Under the pieces are notes generated by a model that worked only from the letters and a program-made list of their open reading frames with translations, did no database searches and was not told the DNA's origin. This document shows, in pieces, positions 28,601-36,421 of a DNA stretch of 64,000 nucleotides. The position numbers and the translations under genes were made by a program. Position 1 is the stretch's first letter; each line of letters starts with the position of its first letter. This stretch comes from Pseudomonas gingeri (GTDB taxonomy: Bacteria; Pseudomonadota; Gammaproteobacteria; Pseudomonadales; Pseudomonadaceae): the NCBI RefSeq assembly GCF_013385635.1, contig NZ_JACAPR010000001.1, positions 228,677-292,676 on the forward strand. The letters are read 5' to 3'.

Positions 28601-31569
28601 GCGAGCGGTTTTTCCATGAGGCCCAGCAGGCCCATGAAGCGCTGATCAACATGCTCGACGAACTGGCCGCCGGCCAGGAAATCAACCCGCAACCGGAGCG
28701 TGTCCGGGCCTTGCGCGAGTTGCTCGACGAGGCTCTCGACCCGTCCGCCACCGGCCTGATCAAGACCGACGGCAGCCGCACCCTGAGCATTACCGAGCTG
28801 GCCACGGCCACCGCTGCTGCCGATCAGGTTGCAGACGCAGTGGGTCTGGATGACGAGATCGTCACGATCTTTCTCGAAGAGGCGGCGGATATTCTCGACA
28901 GCGCCGGCCTGGCCTTGCAGCGCTGGCTCGACGAGCCGGACAACGCCGCGCCGCTGCTGTCCCTGCAACGTGACCTGCATACCCTCAAGGGCGGCGCGCG
29001 GATGGCCGAGATCGGCCCGGTCGGCGACCTGGCCCATGAGCTGGAAAACCTTTACGAAGGCCTGGTGGACCGGCGCTTCAGCCACTCCACGGCCTTGGCG
29101 CTGTTGTTGCAGAAGAGCCATGACCACCTCGCCGTGTTGCTGGAGCAATTGCAGGATCAACGACCCCTGAGCGATCCGGCGGCCCTGATCGATGGCATCC
29201 GTGCGTTTCGCCAGCAGGCGGTGGAGGTGGAGCCGTTCGAATCGAATGAGCCCGCCGAATTACCGGCGGTGGTCAGCGACCCGGAGTTGCTGGAGGTCTT
29301 TCTCGAAGAAGGCTTCGACATCATTGAAAGCTCCGGTGCGGCGTTGCAGCGCTGGCAGGCCGAACCGTCGAGCCGCCAGGAAGTGGAAACCCTGCTGCGC
29401 GACCTGCACACCCTCAAGGGCGGCGCGCGGATGGTCGAAATTGCGCCCATCGGCGACCTGGCCCATGAGCTGGAGTTTCTCTACGAAGGCGTGTCGACCC
29501 TGCTGCTGCAGCCTGGTGAGGCGTTGTTCGAGCTGTTGCAGAGCGGCCAGGACCGTCTGGCGCAGATGCTCGACGCGGTGCGCGACGGACAGCCGGTGGT
29601 CCCGGCCGATGCCCTGATCGCCGAGATCCAGGCCTTCGGTCGCCAGCCGCTGGTCGAGTTGCCGGTGACGCCGGAGCCTGCGCCGCTGCTGCAGCCAAAG
29701 AGTGACGCGGCGGTGCTGGCCGAAGCCGAGCGTCCGCCCCAGGACATGGTCAAGGTCTCGGCGGATGTGCTGGAAGACCTGGTCAATCTGGCGGGGGAAA
29801 CCTCGATCTTCCGCGGTCGTATCGAGCAGCAGGTGAATGACGCCACGGTCGCGCTCAACGAAATGGAGACCACCCTCTCGCGGATGCGCGACCAACTGCG
29901 GCGGATGGACATCGAAACCCAGGGGCGGATCCTCAGCCGCCAGCAGGTCGAGGCCGAACGTCTGGGCTACGAAGAATTCGATCCGCTGGAAATGGATCGC
30001 CACTCGCAGTTGCAGCAACTGTCGCGGGCCTTGTTCGAGTCGGCCTCCGACCTGCTGGACCTCAAGGAAACCCTGGCCGGACGCAACCAGGATGCGCAGA
30101 ACCTGCTGCTGCAACAGGCACGGGTCAATACCGAGTTGCAGGAAGGCCTGATGCGCACGCGCATGGTGCCGTTCGAACGCCTGGTGCCACGGTTGAAGCG
30201 CATCGTCCGGCAGGTGGCCGGAGAGTTGGGCAAGGACGTCGATTTCATTGTCGGCAATGCCGAAGGCGAGATGGACCGTAATGTCCTCGAACGCATGGTC
30301 GCCCCCCTGGAGCACATGCTGCGCAACGCCGTCGATCACGGCCTGGAAAGCGCGCCGGTGCGGTTGGCCGCCGGCAAGCCGGAACAGGGTCGGATCACCC
30401 TGGACCTGTCCCACGAAGGCGGCGACATCGTCTTCGATATCCGCGACGACGGTGCCGGGGTGCCGCTGGATGCGGTGCGGCGCAAGGCGATCAAGCGCGG
30501 AATGATCGAGGAAGACATGCTGATCAGCGACCGCGATGTGTTGCAGTTCATCCTCCAGCCGGGCTTCTCCACCGCCGAGCGCATCACCCAGATTTCCGGA
30601 CGCGGCGTCGGCATGGACGTGGTTCACGAGGAGGTGCGGCAACTGGGCGGGACCATGACCATCGACTCGATCAAGGGGCAGGGCGTGCACTTCCAGATCC
30701 GCCTGCCGTTCAGCGTCTCGGTGAATCGTGCATTGATGGTGCAGTGTGGCGATGAGCAGTATGCGATCCCGTTGAATACTGTCGAAGGCATCGTGCGGGT
30801 GTTGCCCAACGAGCTGGAAGGTTATTACCAGATGAACCCGCCGCGTTACGAATACGCCGGGCAGACCTACGAATTGCGCTACCTGGGCGAATTGCTGCAA
30901 ACCGTCAGCAAGCCCAAGCTGCTTGGCCTGGGCGAGGCGTTGCCGGTGTTGCTGGTGCACTGCAACGAGCAGCGGGTGGCATTGCAGGTGGATACCCTGG
31001 TCGGCACCCGGGAAATCGTGGTCAAGAGTCTGGGACCGCAGTTTGCCGCGGTATCGGGATTGTCCGGCGCGACGATTCTCGGCGATGGCCGGGTGGTGCT
31101 GATTCTCGACTTGCTGGCCCATGTGCGTACCTCCCAGGCCTGGGTACCGGTGCCGCGTGCGTTGAGCGACCTGGCGGTGGACTTCACGCCGATGCGCCCG
31201 ACGCTGGTCATGGTGGTCGACGACTCGGTCACGGTGCGCAAGGTCACCAGCCGGCTGCTGGAGCGCAACGGCATGAACGTGATCACCGCGAAAGACGGTG
31301 TGGATGCGATGACCCTGTTGCAGGAACACACCCCGGACCTGATGCTGCTGGATATCGAAATGCCGCGCATGGACGGTTTCGAAGTGGCGACCCAGGTCCG
31401 CAACGATCCGCGCCTGAAGGACTTGCCGATCATCATGATCACTTCCCGTACCGGCCAGAAACACCGCGACCGGGCCATGGCCATCGGCGTCAACGACTAC
31501 CTGGGCAAGCCGTACCAGGAGTCGGTGCTGCTGGAGAGCATCGCCCACTGGAGCCATGTTCATGCATGA
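25645..31569 (+). CDS. chpA: Hybrid histidine kinase ChpA (PilL)
   Basis: A 1974-residue CheA-type kinase, shorter than P. aeruginosa ChpA (about 2470). Four histidine phosphotransfer sites of the form HTLKG(S/G) lie at about H670, H808, H1112 and H1255. An N-terminal Hpt-like region has H49-QVHGS with the lysine replaced. Dimerisation begins near 1379 (LVNLAGETSIFRGR), the ATPase N-box LRNAVDHGLE is near 1559 and the G2 box GRGVGMDVV near 1653. A CheW domain and a C-terminal receiver with D1903 (LMLLDIEMPRMDGF) follow. It phosphorylates PilG and PilH. The start MSDQHDYVALEW is chosen because upstream codons overlap pilJ. Confidence 0.95.
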   Translation: MSDQHDYVALEWVKGEIADTLKQARQALDAFDEPGHSSQDIAECLACIHQVHGSLQMVEFYGAALLAEEMEQLVLAMQQGRVGEQEEAISLLHQAFGQLPLYLDRVHSARRDLPLVVLPLLNDLRSARGESLLSETSLFSPTLLELPPLDAATLARLAPAELPNLLRKLRQMLQTALVGLLREQDDATNLGYMAKVFARLENLCQNAPLGQLWQVGSALVEGMLGGAIGNSPALRSLLKDSDKELKRLLEQGIAGINQAAPEELLKSLLFYIAKAERPTAQMLALKARYGLDEALPTTSVVDEERARLAGPDRDAMRSVVSALCEELVRVKERLDLFVRSDRQHTDDLASLLAPLRQIADTLAVLGFGQPRKVIIDQLAVVQGLAQGQREPNDAVLMDVAGALLYVEATLAGMIGTVEPESREESRLPTTDLTQIHQIVIKEARICLQQAKDLIVDYIDADWDRERLAALPELLTQVRGALSMIPLSRAASLLETCNRYIREHLLADPAPPSWQQLDRLADALTSIEYYLERLAEDHEAPGERVLDKAEESLDVLGYVPVELDVPLLEEVLSPSEAQVMHDLQALDDPQVVQSLADVLASPVSALNPPARQMPGSLLPPPADEAPVDDELREVFLEETEEVLDALRDYLPRWLADLESKSALAELRRAFHTLKGSGRMVRALVLAELAWAVENLLNRVLERSVEPGPAVQQLIADVLALLPELIDEFAANAQRQRDDVDWIAARAHELASSDDDEADAADEIEGLDPQLLEIFRNEAETHLDSLNRFLEQAAEHLPLQASDELQRALHTLKGSAYMAGVLPMAELAAPLDHLAREFKAHLLALDLDEVELLFEAEGLFRRGLKQLTDDPLAAISGAAQLIQRTETLLATRLEALLSQPSSTLRTKRDPQLINNFLAQGMDILLDAENLLLRWQQHPGERQELNDLLDELTTLGQGAHIADLEPVDELCEALLDLYGSVEESSLAASERFFHEAQQAHEALINMLDELAAGQEINPQPERVRALRELLDEALDPSATGLIKTDGSRTLSITELATATAAADQVADAVGLDDEIVTIFLEEAADILDSAGLALQRWLDEPDNAAPLLSLQRDLHTLKGGARMAEIGPVGDLAHELENLYEGLVDRRFSHSTALALLLQKSHDHLAVLLEQLQDQRPLSDPAALIDGIRAFRQQAVEVEPFESNEPAELPAVVSDPELLEVFLEEGFDIIESSGAALQRWQAEPSSRQEVETLLRDLHTLKGGARMVEIAPIGDLAHELEFLYEGVSTLLLQPGEALFELLQSGQDRLAQMLDAVRDGQPVVPADALIAEIQAFGRQPLVELPVTPEPAPLLQPKSDAAVLAEAERPPQDMVKVSADVLEDLVNLAGETSIFRGRIEQQVNDATVALNEMETTLSRMRDQLRRMDIETQGRILSRQQVEAERLGYEEFDPLEMDRHSQLQQLSRALFESASDLLDLKETLAGRNQDAQNLLLQQARVNTELQEGLMRTRMVPFERLVPRLKRIVRQVAGELGKDVDFIVGNAEGEMDRNVLERMVAPLEHMLRNAVDHGLESAPVRLAAGKPEQGRITLDLSHEGGDIVFDIRDDGAGVPLDAVRRKAIKRGMIEEDMLISDRDVLQFILQPGFSTAERITQISGRGVGMDVVHEEVRQLGGTMTIDSIKGQGVHFQIRLPFSVSVNRALMVQCGDEQYAIPLNTVEGIVRVLPNELEGYYQMNPPRYEYAGQTYELRYLGELLQTVSKPKLLGLGEALPVLLVHCNEQRVALQVDTLVGTREIVVKSLGPQFAAVSGLSGATILGDGRVVLILDLLAHVRTSQAWVPVPRALSDLAVDFTPMRPTLVMVVDDSVTVRKVTSRLLERNGMNVITAKDGVDAMTLLQEHTPDLMLLDIEMPRMDGFEVATQVRNDPRLKDLPIIMITSRTGQKHRDRAMAIGVNDYLGKPYQESVLLESIAHWSHVHA

Positions 31570-32017
31570 GCATCGCGCGAGCAGCCTGACTGGACTGATG
31601 CTGCCGTTGGCCGACCGTTACCTGTTGCTGCCGAACGTGGCGGTGGCGGAGCTGATCGACTACCAGCGCGGCGAACCGGCCAGCGACGCGCCGCCGTGGT
31701 ACCTGCGACAAATCACCTGGCGTGACTGGCAACTGCCGCTGATCAGCTTCGAGGCCGCGTGTGGCGGGGCGATTGCCGTCGGCGACCGCTCGCGGATCGT
31801 CGTCCTCAATGCCTTGGGCGGCCGGCCGGAACTGAAGTTTATCGCGCTGGTGATCCAGGGTATTCCACGCTCGTACAAACTCGACAGCCAGTTGAGCTTT
31901 GTCGACGTGCCGTTGTGCCACCTGGAAAAAGCCGCCGTGCAGGTCGCCGACCTGGTGGCAAAAGTGCCGGACCTGCTGGGGCTGGAGCGCCTGGTGCTGG
32001 AGTCGGGGCTGGCCTGA
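31562..32017 (+). CDS. chpC: CheW-like protein ChpC
   Basis: A 151-residue CheW-domain protein (LMLPLADRYLLLPNVAVAEL, later LKFIALVIQGIPRSYKLD). In P. aeruginosa ChpC is a second coupling protein linking other receptors to ChpA. It overlaps the chpA 3' end by 8 bases. ATG 31562 is preferred over ATG 31556 because GGAG then sits 8 bases upstream. In P. aeruginosa chpB (methylesterase) lies between chpA and chpC; it is missing here. Confidence 0.88.
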   Translation: MHEHRASSLTGLMLPLADRYLLLPNVAVAELIDYQRGEPASDAPPWYLRQITWRDWQLPLISFEAACGGAIAVGDRSRIVVLNALGGRPELKFIALVIQGIPRSYKLDSQLSFVDVPLCHLEKAAVQVADLVAKVPDLLGLERLVLESGLA

Positions 32018-32049
32018 GCACTGGTGTCGTGACGGCCGGCCTCTTCGCC

Positions 32050-32256
32050 GGCAAGCCAGCTCCCACAGGTTCCAGGCTGTCTCGCAAGCTTGTGAGCGAC
32101 ACCCACACTGTAGGAGCCGGCAAGCCAACTCCCACAGGTTCCAGGCTGTCTCGCAAGCTTGTGAGCGACACCCACACTGTAGGAGCCGGCAAGCCAGCTC
32201 CCACAGGTTCCAGGCTGTCTCGCAAACCTGTCAACGACTCGGACATTGTGGGAGCC
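32050..32256. repeat. Three tandem 69-bp repeats containing REP half-sites
   Basis: Copies at 32050-32118, 32119-32187 and 32188-32256. The first two differ at one base (GCCAGCTCCC versus GCCAACTCCC); the third diverges in its last 30 bases. Each copy starts with GGCAAGCC(A/G)(G/A)CTCCCACAGG and ends in GGAGCC, so the array looks like a REP unit amplified head to tail. It is closed on both sides by REP stems (32024-32060 and 32249-32275). The reading frames open through it are a by-product of the 69 = 23 x 3 length. Confidence 0.9.
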
Positions 32257-32342
32257 GGCTTGCCGGCGAAGAGGCCAGATCAGGCGCAGCGATTGTGTTC
32301 GCAAGTAAAAGAGGAAAATCTTATACGGCCCGTTTCGAACGG

Positions 32343-32376
32343 TCCCGATAAGGAACTGATCAGTCCCTTGTCGGGA
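32343..32376. promoter_or_regulatory. 34-bp palindrome upstream of mdcA
   Basis: TCCCGATAAGGAACTGATCA starts a 34-bp inverted repeat that ends in TCCCTTGTCGGGA; 15 of 17 pairs match and the other two would be G-U in RNA. It is 106 bp ahead of the mdcA start and lacks a T-run. It may be an operator (for MdcR or another regulator) or an RNA hairpin. A second small inverted pair, CTCCACG/CGTGGAG, lies at 32453-32476 over the ribosome-binding region. Confidence 0.6.
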
Positions 32377-32421
32377 TCGGTAATCATTACCCTGAGCGTA
32401 ACGATCCACCGCCGGGCTTGA

Positions 32422-32450
32422 TTGATGCCCCGGCGATTCACTCCTACTGT
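32422..32450 (+). promoter_or_regulatory. Candidate promoter of the mdc operon
   Basis: TTGATG (32422-32427), a 17-bp spacer and TACTGT (32445-32450) are a weak sigma-70-like pair 33 bp before mdcA. Inferred only from spacing and partial consensus. Confidence 0.3.
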
Positions 32451-32482
32451 CTACTCCACGAAAGCGAACCCGTGGAGTGAGC

Positions 32483-34159
32483 ATGACAACCCCCAATTCC
32501 CCCGACTCGCGCTGGACACGGCGGCGTACCGAGAAGCAGCGCCGTCTTGAGCAGGTGCGGGCCCTCGCCGATGGCGTGGTGTTGCCGACCGACAAGATCG
32601 TCGCCGCCCTCGAAGCCCTGATCATGCCCGGCGACCGGGTGGTGCTGGAGGGCAATAACCAGAAGCAGGCGGATTTTCTCTCGCGCTCCCTGGTGAAAGC
32701 CGACCCGGCCAAGCTCCACGATTTGCACATGATCATGCCCAGCGTCGGGCGTGCCGAACACCTGGACCTGTTCGAACGCGGCATTGCCCGCAAGCTGGAC
32801 TTCTCCTTCGCCGGCACCCAGAGCCTGCGCATCAGCCAGTTGCTGGAAGACGGCCTGCTGGAAATCGGCGCCATTCACACCTACATCGAACTCTATGCCC
32901 GGCTGGTGGTGGACCTGATCCCCAACGTGGTGCTCAGCGCCGGCTTCATGGCCGACCGCGCCGGCAATATCTACACCGGCGCCAGCACCGAGGACACTCC
33001 GGCGCTGATCGAACCGGCGGCGTTCAGCGATGGCATCGTGATCGTCCAGGTCAATCAACTGGTCGATGACGTCAGTGAGCTGCCGCGGGTGGATATCCCG
33101 GCCTCCTGGGTCGACTTCGTGGTGGTCGCCGACAAGCCTTTCTATATCGAGCCGCTGTTTACCCGCGACCCGCGCCATATCAAGCCGGTGCATGTGTTGA
33201 TGGCGATGATGGCGATCCGCGGGATCTACGAGAAACACAATGTGCAGTCCCTCAACCACGGGATCGGCTTCAACACCGCCGCCATCGAGCTGATCCTGCC
33301 GACCTATGGTGAATCCCTTGGTCTCAAGGGCAAGATCTGCCGCAACTGGACCCTCAACCCGCACCCGACCCTGATTCCCGCCATCGAGAGCGGCTGGGTC
33401 GAAAGCGTGCATTGCTTCGGCACCGAACTGGGCATGGAAAACTACATCGCCGCCCGGCCGGATGTGTTCTTCACCGGACGCGACGGCTCGATGCGTTCGA
33501 ACCGGATGTTCTGCCAATTGGCCGGGCAGTATGCGGTGGACCTGTTTATCGGTGCGACGTTGCAGGTCGACGGCGACGGTCATTCCTCCACCGTGACCCG
33601 TGGTCGCCTGGCCGGTTTCGGTGGGGCGCCGAACATGGGGCATGACCCACGCGGTCGTCGCCACGGCACGCCGGCCTGGCTCGATATGCGCCTCGATACC
33701 GGCGATGCGCCCGAAGCCTTGCTCGAACGCGGCAAGAAGCTGGTGGTACAGATGGTCGAGACCTTCCAGGAAGGCGGTAAGCCGACCTTCGTCGAAACCC
33801 TCGATGCCGTGGAAGTGGCGCGAAAAAGCGGGATGCCGCTGGCGCCGATCATGATCTACGGCGACGACGTCACCCATCTGCTGACCGAAGAAGGCATCGC
33901 CTACCTGTACAAAGCCCGTTCCCTGGAAGAGCGCCAGGCGATGATCGCCGCCGTGGCCGGTGTCACTGCCATCGGCTTGCGGCATAACCCCAAGGACACG
34001 GCGCGGATGCGTCGCGAAGGTTTGATCGCCTTGCCCGAAGACCTGGGGATTCGTCGCACCGACGCCAGCCGCGAACTGCTGGCGGCCAAGAGCGTGGCCG
34101 ATCTGGTGGAGTGGTCGGGTGGTCTCTACAACCCGCCCGCCAAATTCAGGAGCTGGTAA
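32483..34159 (+). CDS. mdcA: Malonate decarboxylase alpha subunit MdcA
   Basis: A 558-residue CoA-transferase-like subunit that swaps acetate for malonate on the acyl carrier protein MdcC (acetyl-S-ACP:malonate ACP transferase). Typical stretches are DKIVAALEALIMPGDRVVLE, LHMIMPSVGRAEHLDLFERG and the C-terminal MRREGLIALPEDLGI. ATG 32483 follows GTGGAGTGAGC, with GGAG 6 bases upstream; a GTG two codons earlier is less likely. It opens the mdcABCDEGH operon that lets the cell use malonate as carbon source. Confidence 0.96.
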   Translation: MTTPNSPDSRWTRRRTEKQRRLEQVRALADGVVLPTDKIVAALEALIMPGDRVVLEGNNQKQADFLSRSLVKADPAKLHDLHMIMPSVGRAEHLDLFERGIARKLDFSFAGTQSLRISQLLEDGLLEIGAIHTYIELYARLVVDLIPNVVLSAGFMADRAGNIYTGASTEDTPALIEPAAFSDGIVIVQVNQLVDDVSELPRVDIPASWVDFVVVADKPFYIEPLFTRDPRHIKPVHVLMAMMAIRGIYEKHNVQSLNHGIGFNTAAIELILPTYGESLGLKGKICRNWTLNPHPTLIPAIESGWVESVHCFGTELGMENYIAARPDVFFTGRDGSMRSNRMFCQLAGQYAVDLFIGATLQVDGDGHSSTVTRGRLAGFGGAPNMGHDPRGRRHGTPAWLDMRLDTGDAPEALLERGKKLVVQMVETFQEGGKPTFVETLDAVEVARKSGMPLAPIMIYGDDVTHLLTEEGIAYLYKARSLEERQAMIAAVAGVTAIGLRHNPKDTARMRREGLIALPEDLGIRRTDASRELLAAKSVADLVEWSGGLYNPPAKFRSW

Positions 34160-35278
34160 ATGCACGCCTTCAATCTGCACGCTCAACCCCTGCCACTGGC
34201 CGAGCGCCTGGCGGACTTCGCGGTGGAAGCGCTGATCGACGAAGCCGACCTGTCGCCCAAACCGGCGTTGGTCGATCGCCGTGGTAACGGCGCACACAGC
34301 GATCTGCACCTGGGCCTGATGCACGCCTCGGCCTTGTCGCTGTGGCCGATGTTCAAGGAGATGGCCGAAGCCGCTATAGCGAGCCAAGCGACCAATGTGT
34401 GGCGCAAAGAGATGTTGTGCCCAGAGGAGACATTGTGGCGAGCGGGCTTGCCCGCGTTCGACGGCGAAGCCGTCGCAAACCCAGGCAGCCCGGTCTGTCT
34501 GATGCCCCGCGTTATCAGGTTTTGGGGGCGCTTCGCACCCCAGCGCGGGCAAGCCCGCTCGCCACAATATGGTGGTCTGCCACAACACCCTTGCCTGCCA
34601 CAGCAAGATTGTTCACCACAACAAGCAGCTTCGCCGCATTCGGAAATTATAATCAATCTGTCGCTACGCGAAGCCCTGGGCCGGATCGGTCGTGAAGGCG
34701 AGCAGGCGATGCTGCAGACCACCGGCGGGGTGAATACTCATCGCGGCGCGATCTGGGCCCTGGGGCTGTTGGTCGCCGCCGCCGCGCTGGACCCAAACGC
34801 CGTCAGCGCCAACGCCCTGACCCTGCGCGCCGCGCGCCTGGCCTTGCTGGAAGACCGTTACGCGCCCCACGGCAGCAGCCACGGCAGTCAAGTCGCCCAG
34901 CGCTATGGCGCTCGTGGTGCCCGGGAAGAAGCGCAGTTGGGCTTCCCGGCGGTGACCCGCCTCGGTCTGCCGCAACTCAAGCGCAGCCGGCTTGCCGGTC
35001 ACGGCGAACAGAACGCCCGGCTGGATGCCTTGCTCGCGATCATGACCAGCCTGGCTGACACCTGCGTGCTCTATCGCGCTGGTGTGCCGGGCCTACAGGC
35101 CATGCAACAGGGCGCCCGCGCGGTGCTGGAGGCGGGCGGCAGCGCCAGCCTGGCCGGACGGCGCAGCCTGCATGAATTGGATCAACAACTGTTGGCGATG
35201 AACGCTTCACCGGGTGGCGCGGCGGATCTGCTCGCCGCCTGCCTGCTGATCGACCGCCTCGAACAGGAAGCCTTGTGA
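34160..35278 (+). CDS. mdcB: Triphosphoribosyl-dephospho-CoA synthase MdcB, with in-frame REPIN insertion
   Basis: A 372-residue CitG/MdcB-family enzyme that makes the precursor of the prosthetic group of MdcC. Residues 1-72 ([38 protein letters not shown]) and 167-372 ([34 protein letters not shown]) match the family. Residues about 73-165 do not: they are encoded by a REPIN (34432-34568) and flanking DNA and read [10 protein letters not shown] and RGQARSPQ, the usual translation of REP sequence. The family is about 285-290 residues long, so some 85 residues are extra, yet the frame is intact. Whether the enzyme still folds is unknown. Confidence 0.93.
   Translation: MHAFNLHAQPLPLAERLADFAVEALIDEADLSPKPALVDRRGNGAHSDLHLGLMHASALSLWPMFKEMAEAAIASQATNVWRKEMLCPEETLWRAGLPAFDGEAVANPGSPVCLMPRVIRFWGRFAPQRGQARSPQYGGLPQHPCLPQQDCSPQQAASPHSEIIINLSLREALGRIGREGEQAMLQTTGGVNTHRGAIWALGLLVAAAALDPNAVSANALTLRAARLALLEDRYAPHGSSHGSQVAQRYGARGAREEAQLGFPAVTRLGLPQLKRSRLAGHGEQNARLDALLAIMTSLADTCVLYRAGVPGLQAMQQGARAVLEAGGSASLAGRRSLHELDQQLLAMNASPGGAADLLAACLLIDRLEQEAL
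34432..34568. repeat. REPIN inside mdcB
   Basis: ATTGTGGCGAGCGGGCTTGC begins a 25-bp arm (34432-34456) whose perfect reverse complement is at 34544-34568. The spacer is 87 bp with two internal short hairpins. After it come several loose CCACAA/CCACAG motifs to about 34620. It is the same family as the pair at 14249-14382. No target-site duplication could be recognised. Confidence 0.93.
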
Positions 35279-35577
35279 TGGAAAAATTGTCCTTTGAATT
35301 TCCCGCCGGGCAACCGCCAAAAGGCCGTGCGCTGGTGGGCTGTGTCGGCTCGGGTGATCTGGAAGTGTTGCTGGAGCCTGGTCATCCGGGTCGGTTGTCG
35401 ATCGAGGTGACGACGTCGGTGAACGGCAGTTCGGCGCGCTGGCAGCATCTGTTCGAGCGGCTGTTCGAGGGGCAACTGCCGCCCGCGCTGAGCATCGATA
35501 TCCACGACTTCGGGGCGACTCCCGGTGTGGTCCGCCTGCGTCTGGAACAAGGCTTCGAGGAGATCGGTCATGACTGA
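35278..35577 (+). CDS. mdcC: Malonate decarboxylase acyl carrier protein MdcC
   Basis: A 99-residue delta subunit that carries malonyl and acetyl groups on a 2'-(5''-phosphoribosyl)-3'-dephospho-CoA group. The attachment serine is S25 in VGCVGSGDLEVLLEP. Its ATG overlaps the mdcB stop codon by one base, so translation is coupled. The group is made by MdcB and attached by MdcG. Confidence 0.95.
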   Translation: MEKLSFEFPAGQPPKGRALVGCVGSGDLEVLLEPGHPGRLSIEVTTSVNGSSARWQHLFERLFEGQLPPALSIDIHDFGATPGVVRLRLEQGFEEIGHD

Positions 35578-36421
35578 TAGCGAGCGTTTGCTGCACAAGC
35601 ACAGCTTCGTCGAACTCGGTGCCCGCCAGCGCGCCCGGGCCTTGCTCGACAGCGGCAGTTTTCGCGAACTGCTCGATCCCTTTGCCCGGATCATGTCGCC
35701 CTGGCTCGAACGCCAGGGCGTGGTACCCCAGGCCGATGACGGCGTGGTGATCGCCAAGGGCAGTATCGACGGCCTGCCGGTGGTGGTCGCGGCTATCGAG
35801 GGCGCCTTCCAGGGTGGTAGCCTCGGCGAAGTGGGCGGGGCGAAAATCGCCGGTGCCCTGGAGCTGGCTGCCGAAGACAACCGCAAGGGTATCCCGACCC
35901 GCGCCGTGTTGTTGCTGGAAACCGGCGGCGTGCGCTTGCAGGAAGCCAATCTGGGCTTGGCGGCCATCGCCGATATCCATGCGGCGATTGTCGACCTGCG
36001 CCGCTATCAGCCGGTGATCGGCGTAGTGGTCGGCAGCGTCGGCTGTTTTGGCGGCATGTCCATCGCGGCGGCACTGTGCAGTTATCTGCTGGTGACCCAG
36101 GAGGCCCGGCTGGGTCTCAACGGTCCGCAAGTGATCGAACAGGAAGCCGGGCTGGAGGAGTACGACTCCCGTGACCGGCCGTTTATCTGGAGCCTGACCG
36201 GCGGCGAACAGCGTTTTGCCAGCGGCCTGGTGGATCGTTACGTGGCCGATGATGTGGCGCTGGTCCGCGAGCAGATCGCGGCCTTGCTGGAGGCCGGTGT
36301 GCCCGAAGTGCAGCGCAGCCGGCAGGCGGACTGGTACCTGCAACGGTTGGCTGAACTGGATGCCGAACCGCAGATCGACCCGGCCACGGTGCGCCGTCTT
36401 TTCCAAGGAGATCGTTCATGA
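35570..36421 (+). CDS. mdcD: Malonate decarboxylase beta subunit MdcD
   Basis: A 283-residue carboxyltransferase-fold (crotonase superfamily) subunit which, with MdcE, decarboxylates malonyl-S-ACP. The start is MTDSERLLHKHSFVELGARQ. Conserved parts are AAIEGAFQGGSLGEVGGAKI, the oxyanion region VGSVGCFGGMSIAAA and RLGLNGPQVIEQEAG. It overlaps mdcC by 8 bases and mdcE by 4. Confidence 0.96.
   Translation: MTDSERLLHKHSFVELGARQRARALLDSGSFRELLDPFARIMSPWLERQGVVPQADDGVVIAKGSIDGLPVVVAAIEGAFQGGSLGEVGGAKIAGALELAAEDNRKGIPTRAVLLLETGGVRLQEANLGLAAIADIHAAIVDLRRYQPVIGVVVGSVGCFGGMSIAAALCSYLLVTQEARLGLNGPQVIEQEAGLEEYDSRDRPFIWSLTGGEQRFASGLVDRYVADDVALVREQIAALLEAGVPEVQRSRQADWYLQRLAELDAEPQIDPATVRRLFQGDRS

Noticed and set aside
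31839..32246. Repetitive minus-strand frame through the 69-bp repeats, encoding repeated SLTSLRDSLEPVG units.
   Set aside because: The repeat length is a multiple of three, so frames stay open by chance; there is no ribosome site and the array is REP-derived. It is also not a CRISPR array, because there are no unique spacers between repeats.
32444..34606. Minus-strand frame of 720 codons opposite mdcA, entering the REPIN.
   Set aside because: Shadow of mdcA; the start lies in REP sequence and no domain is visible.
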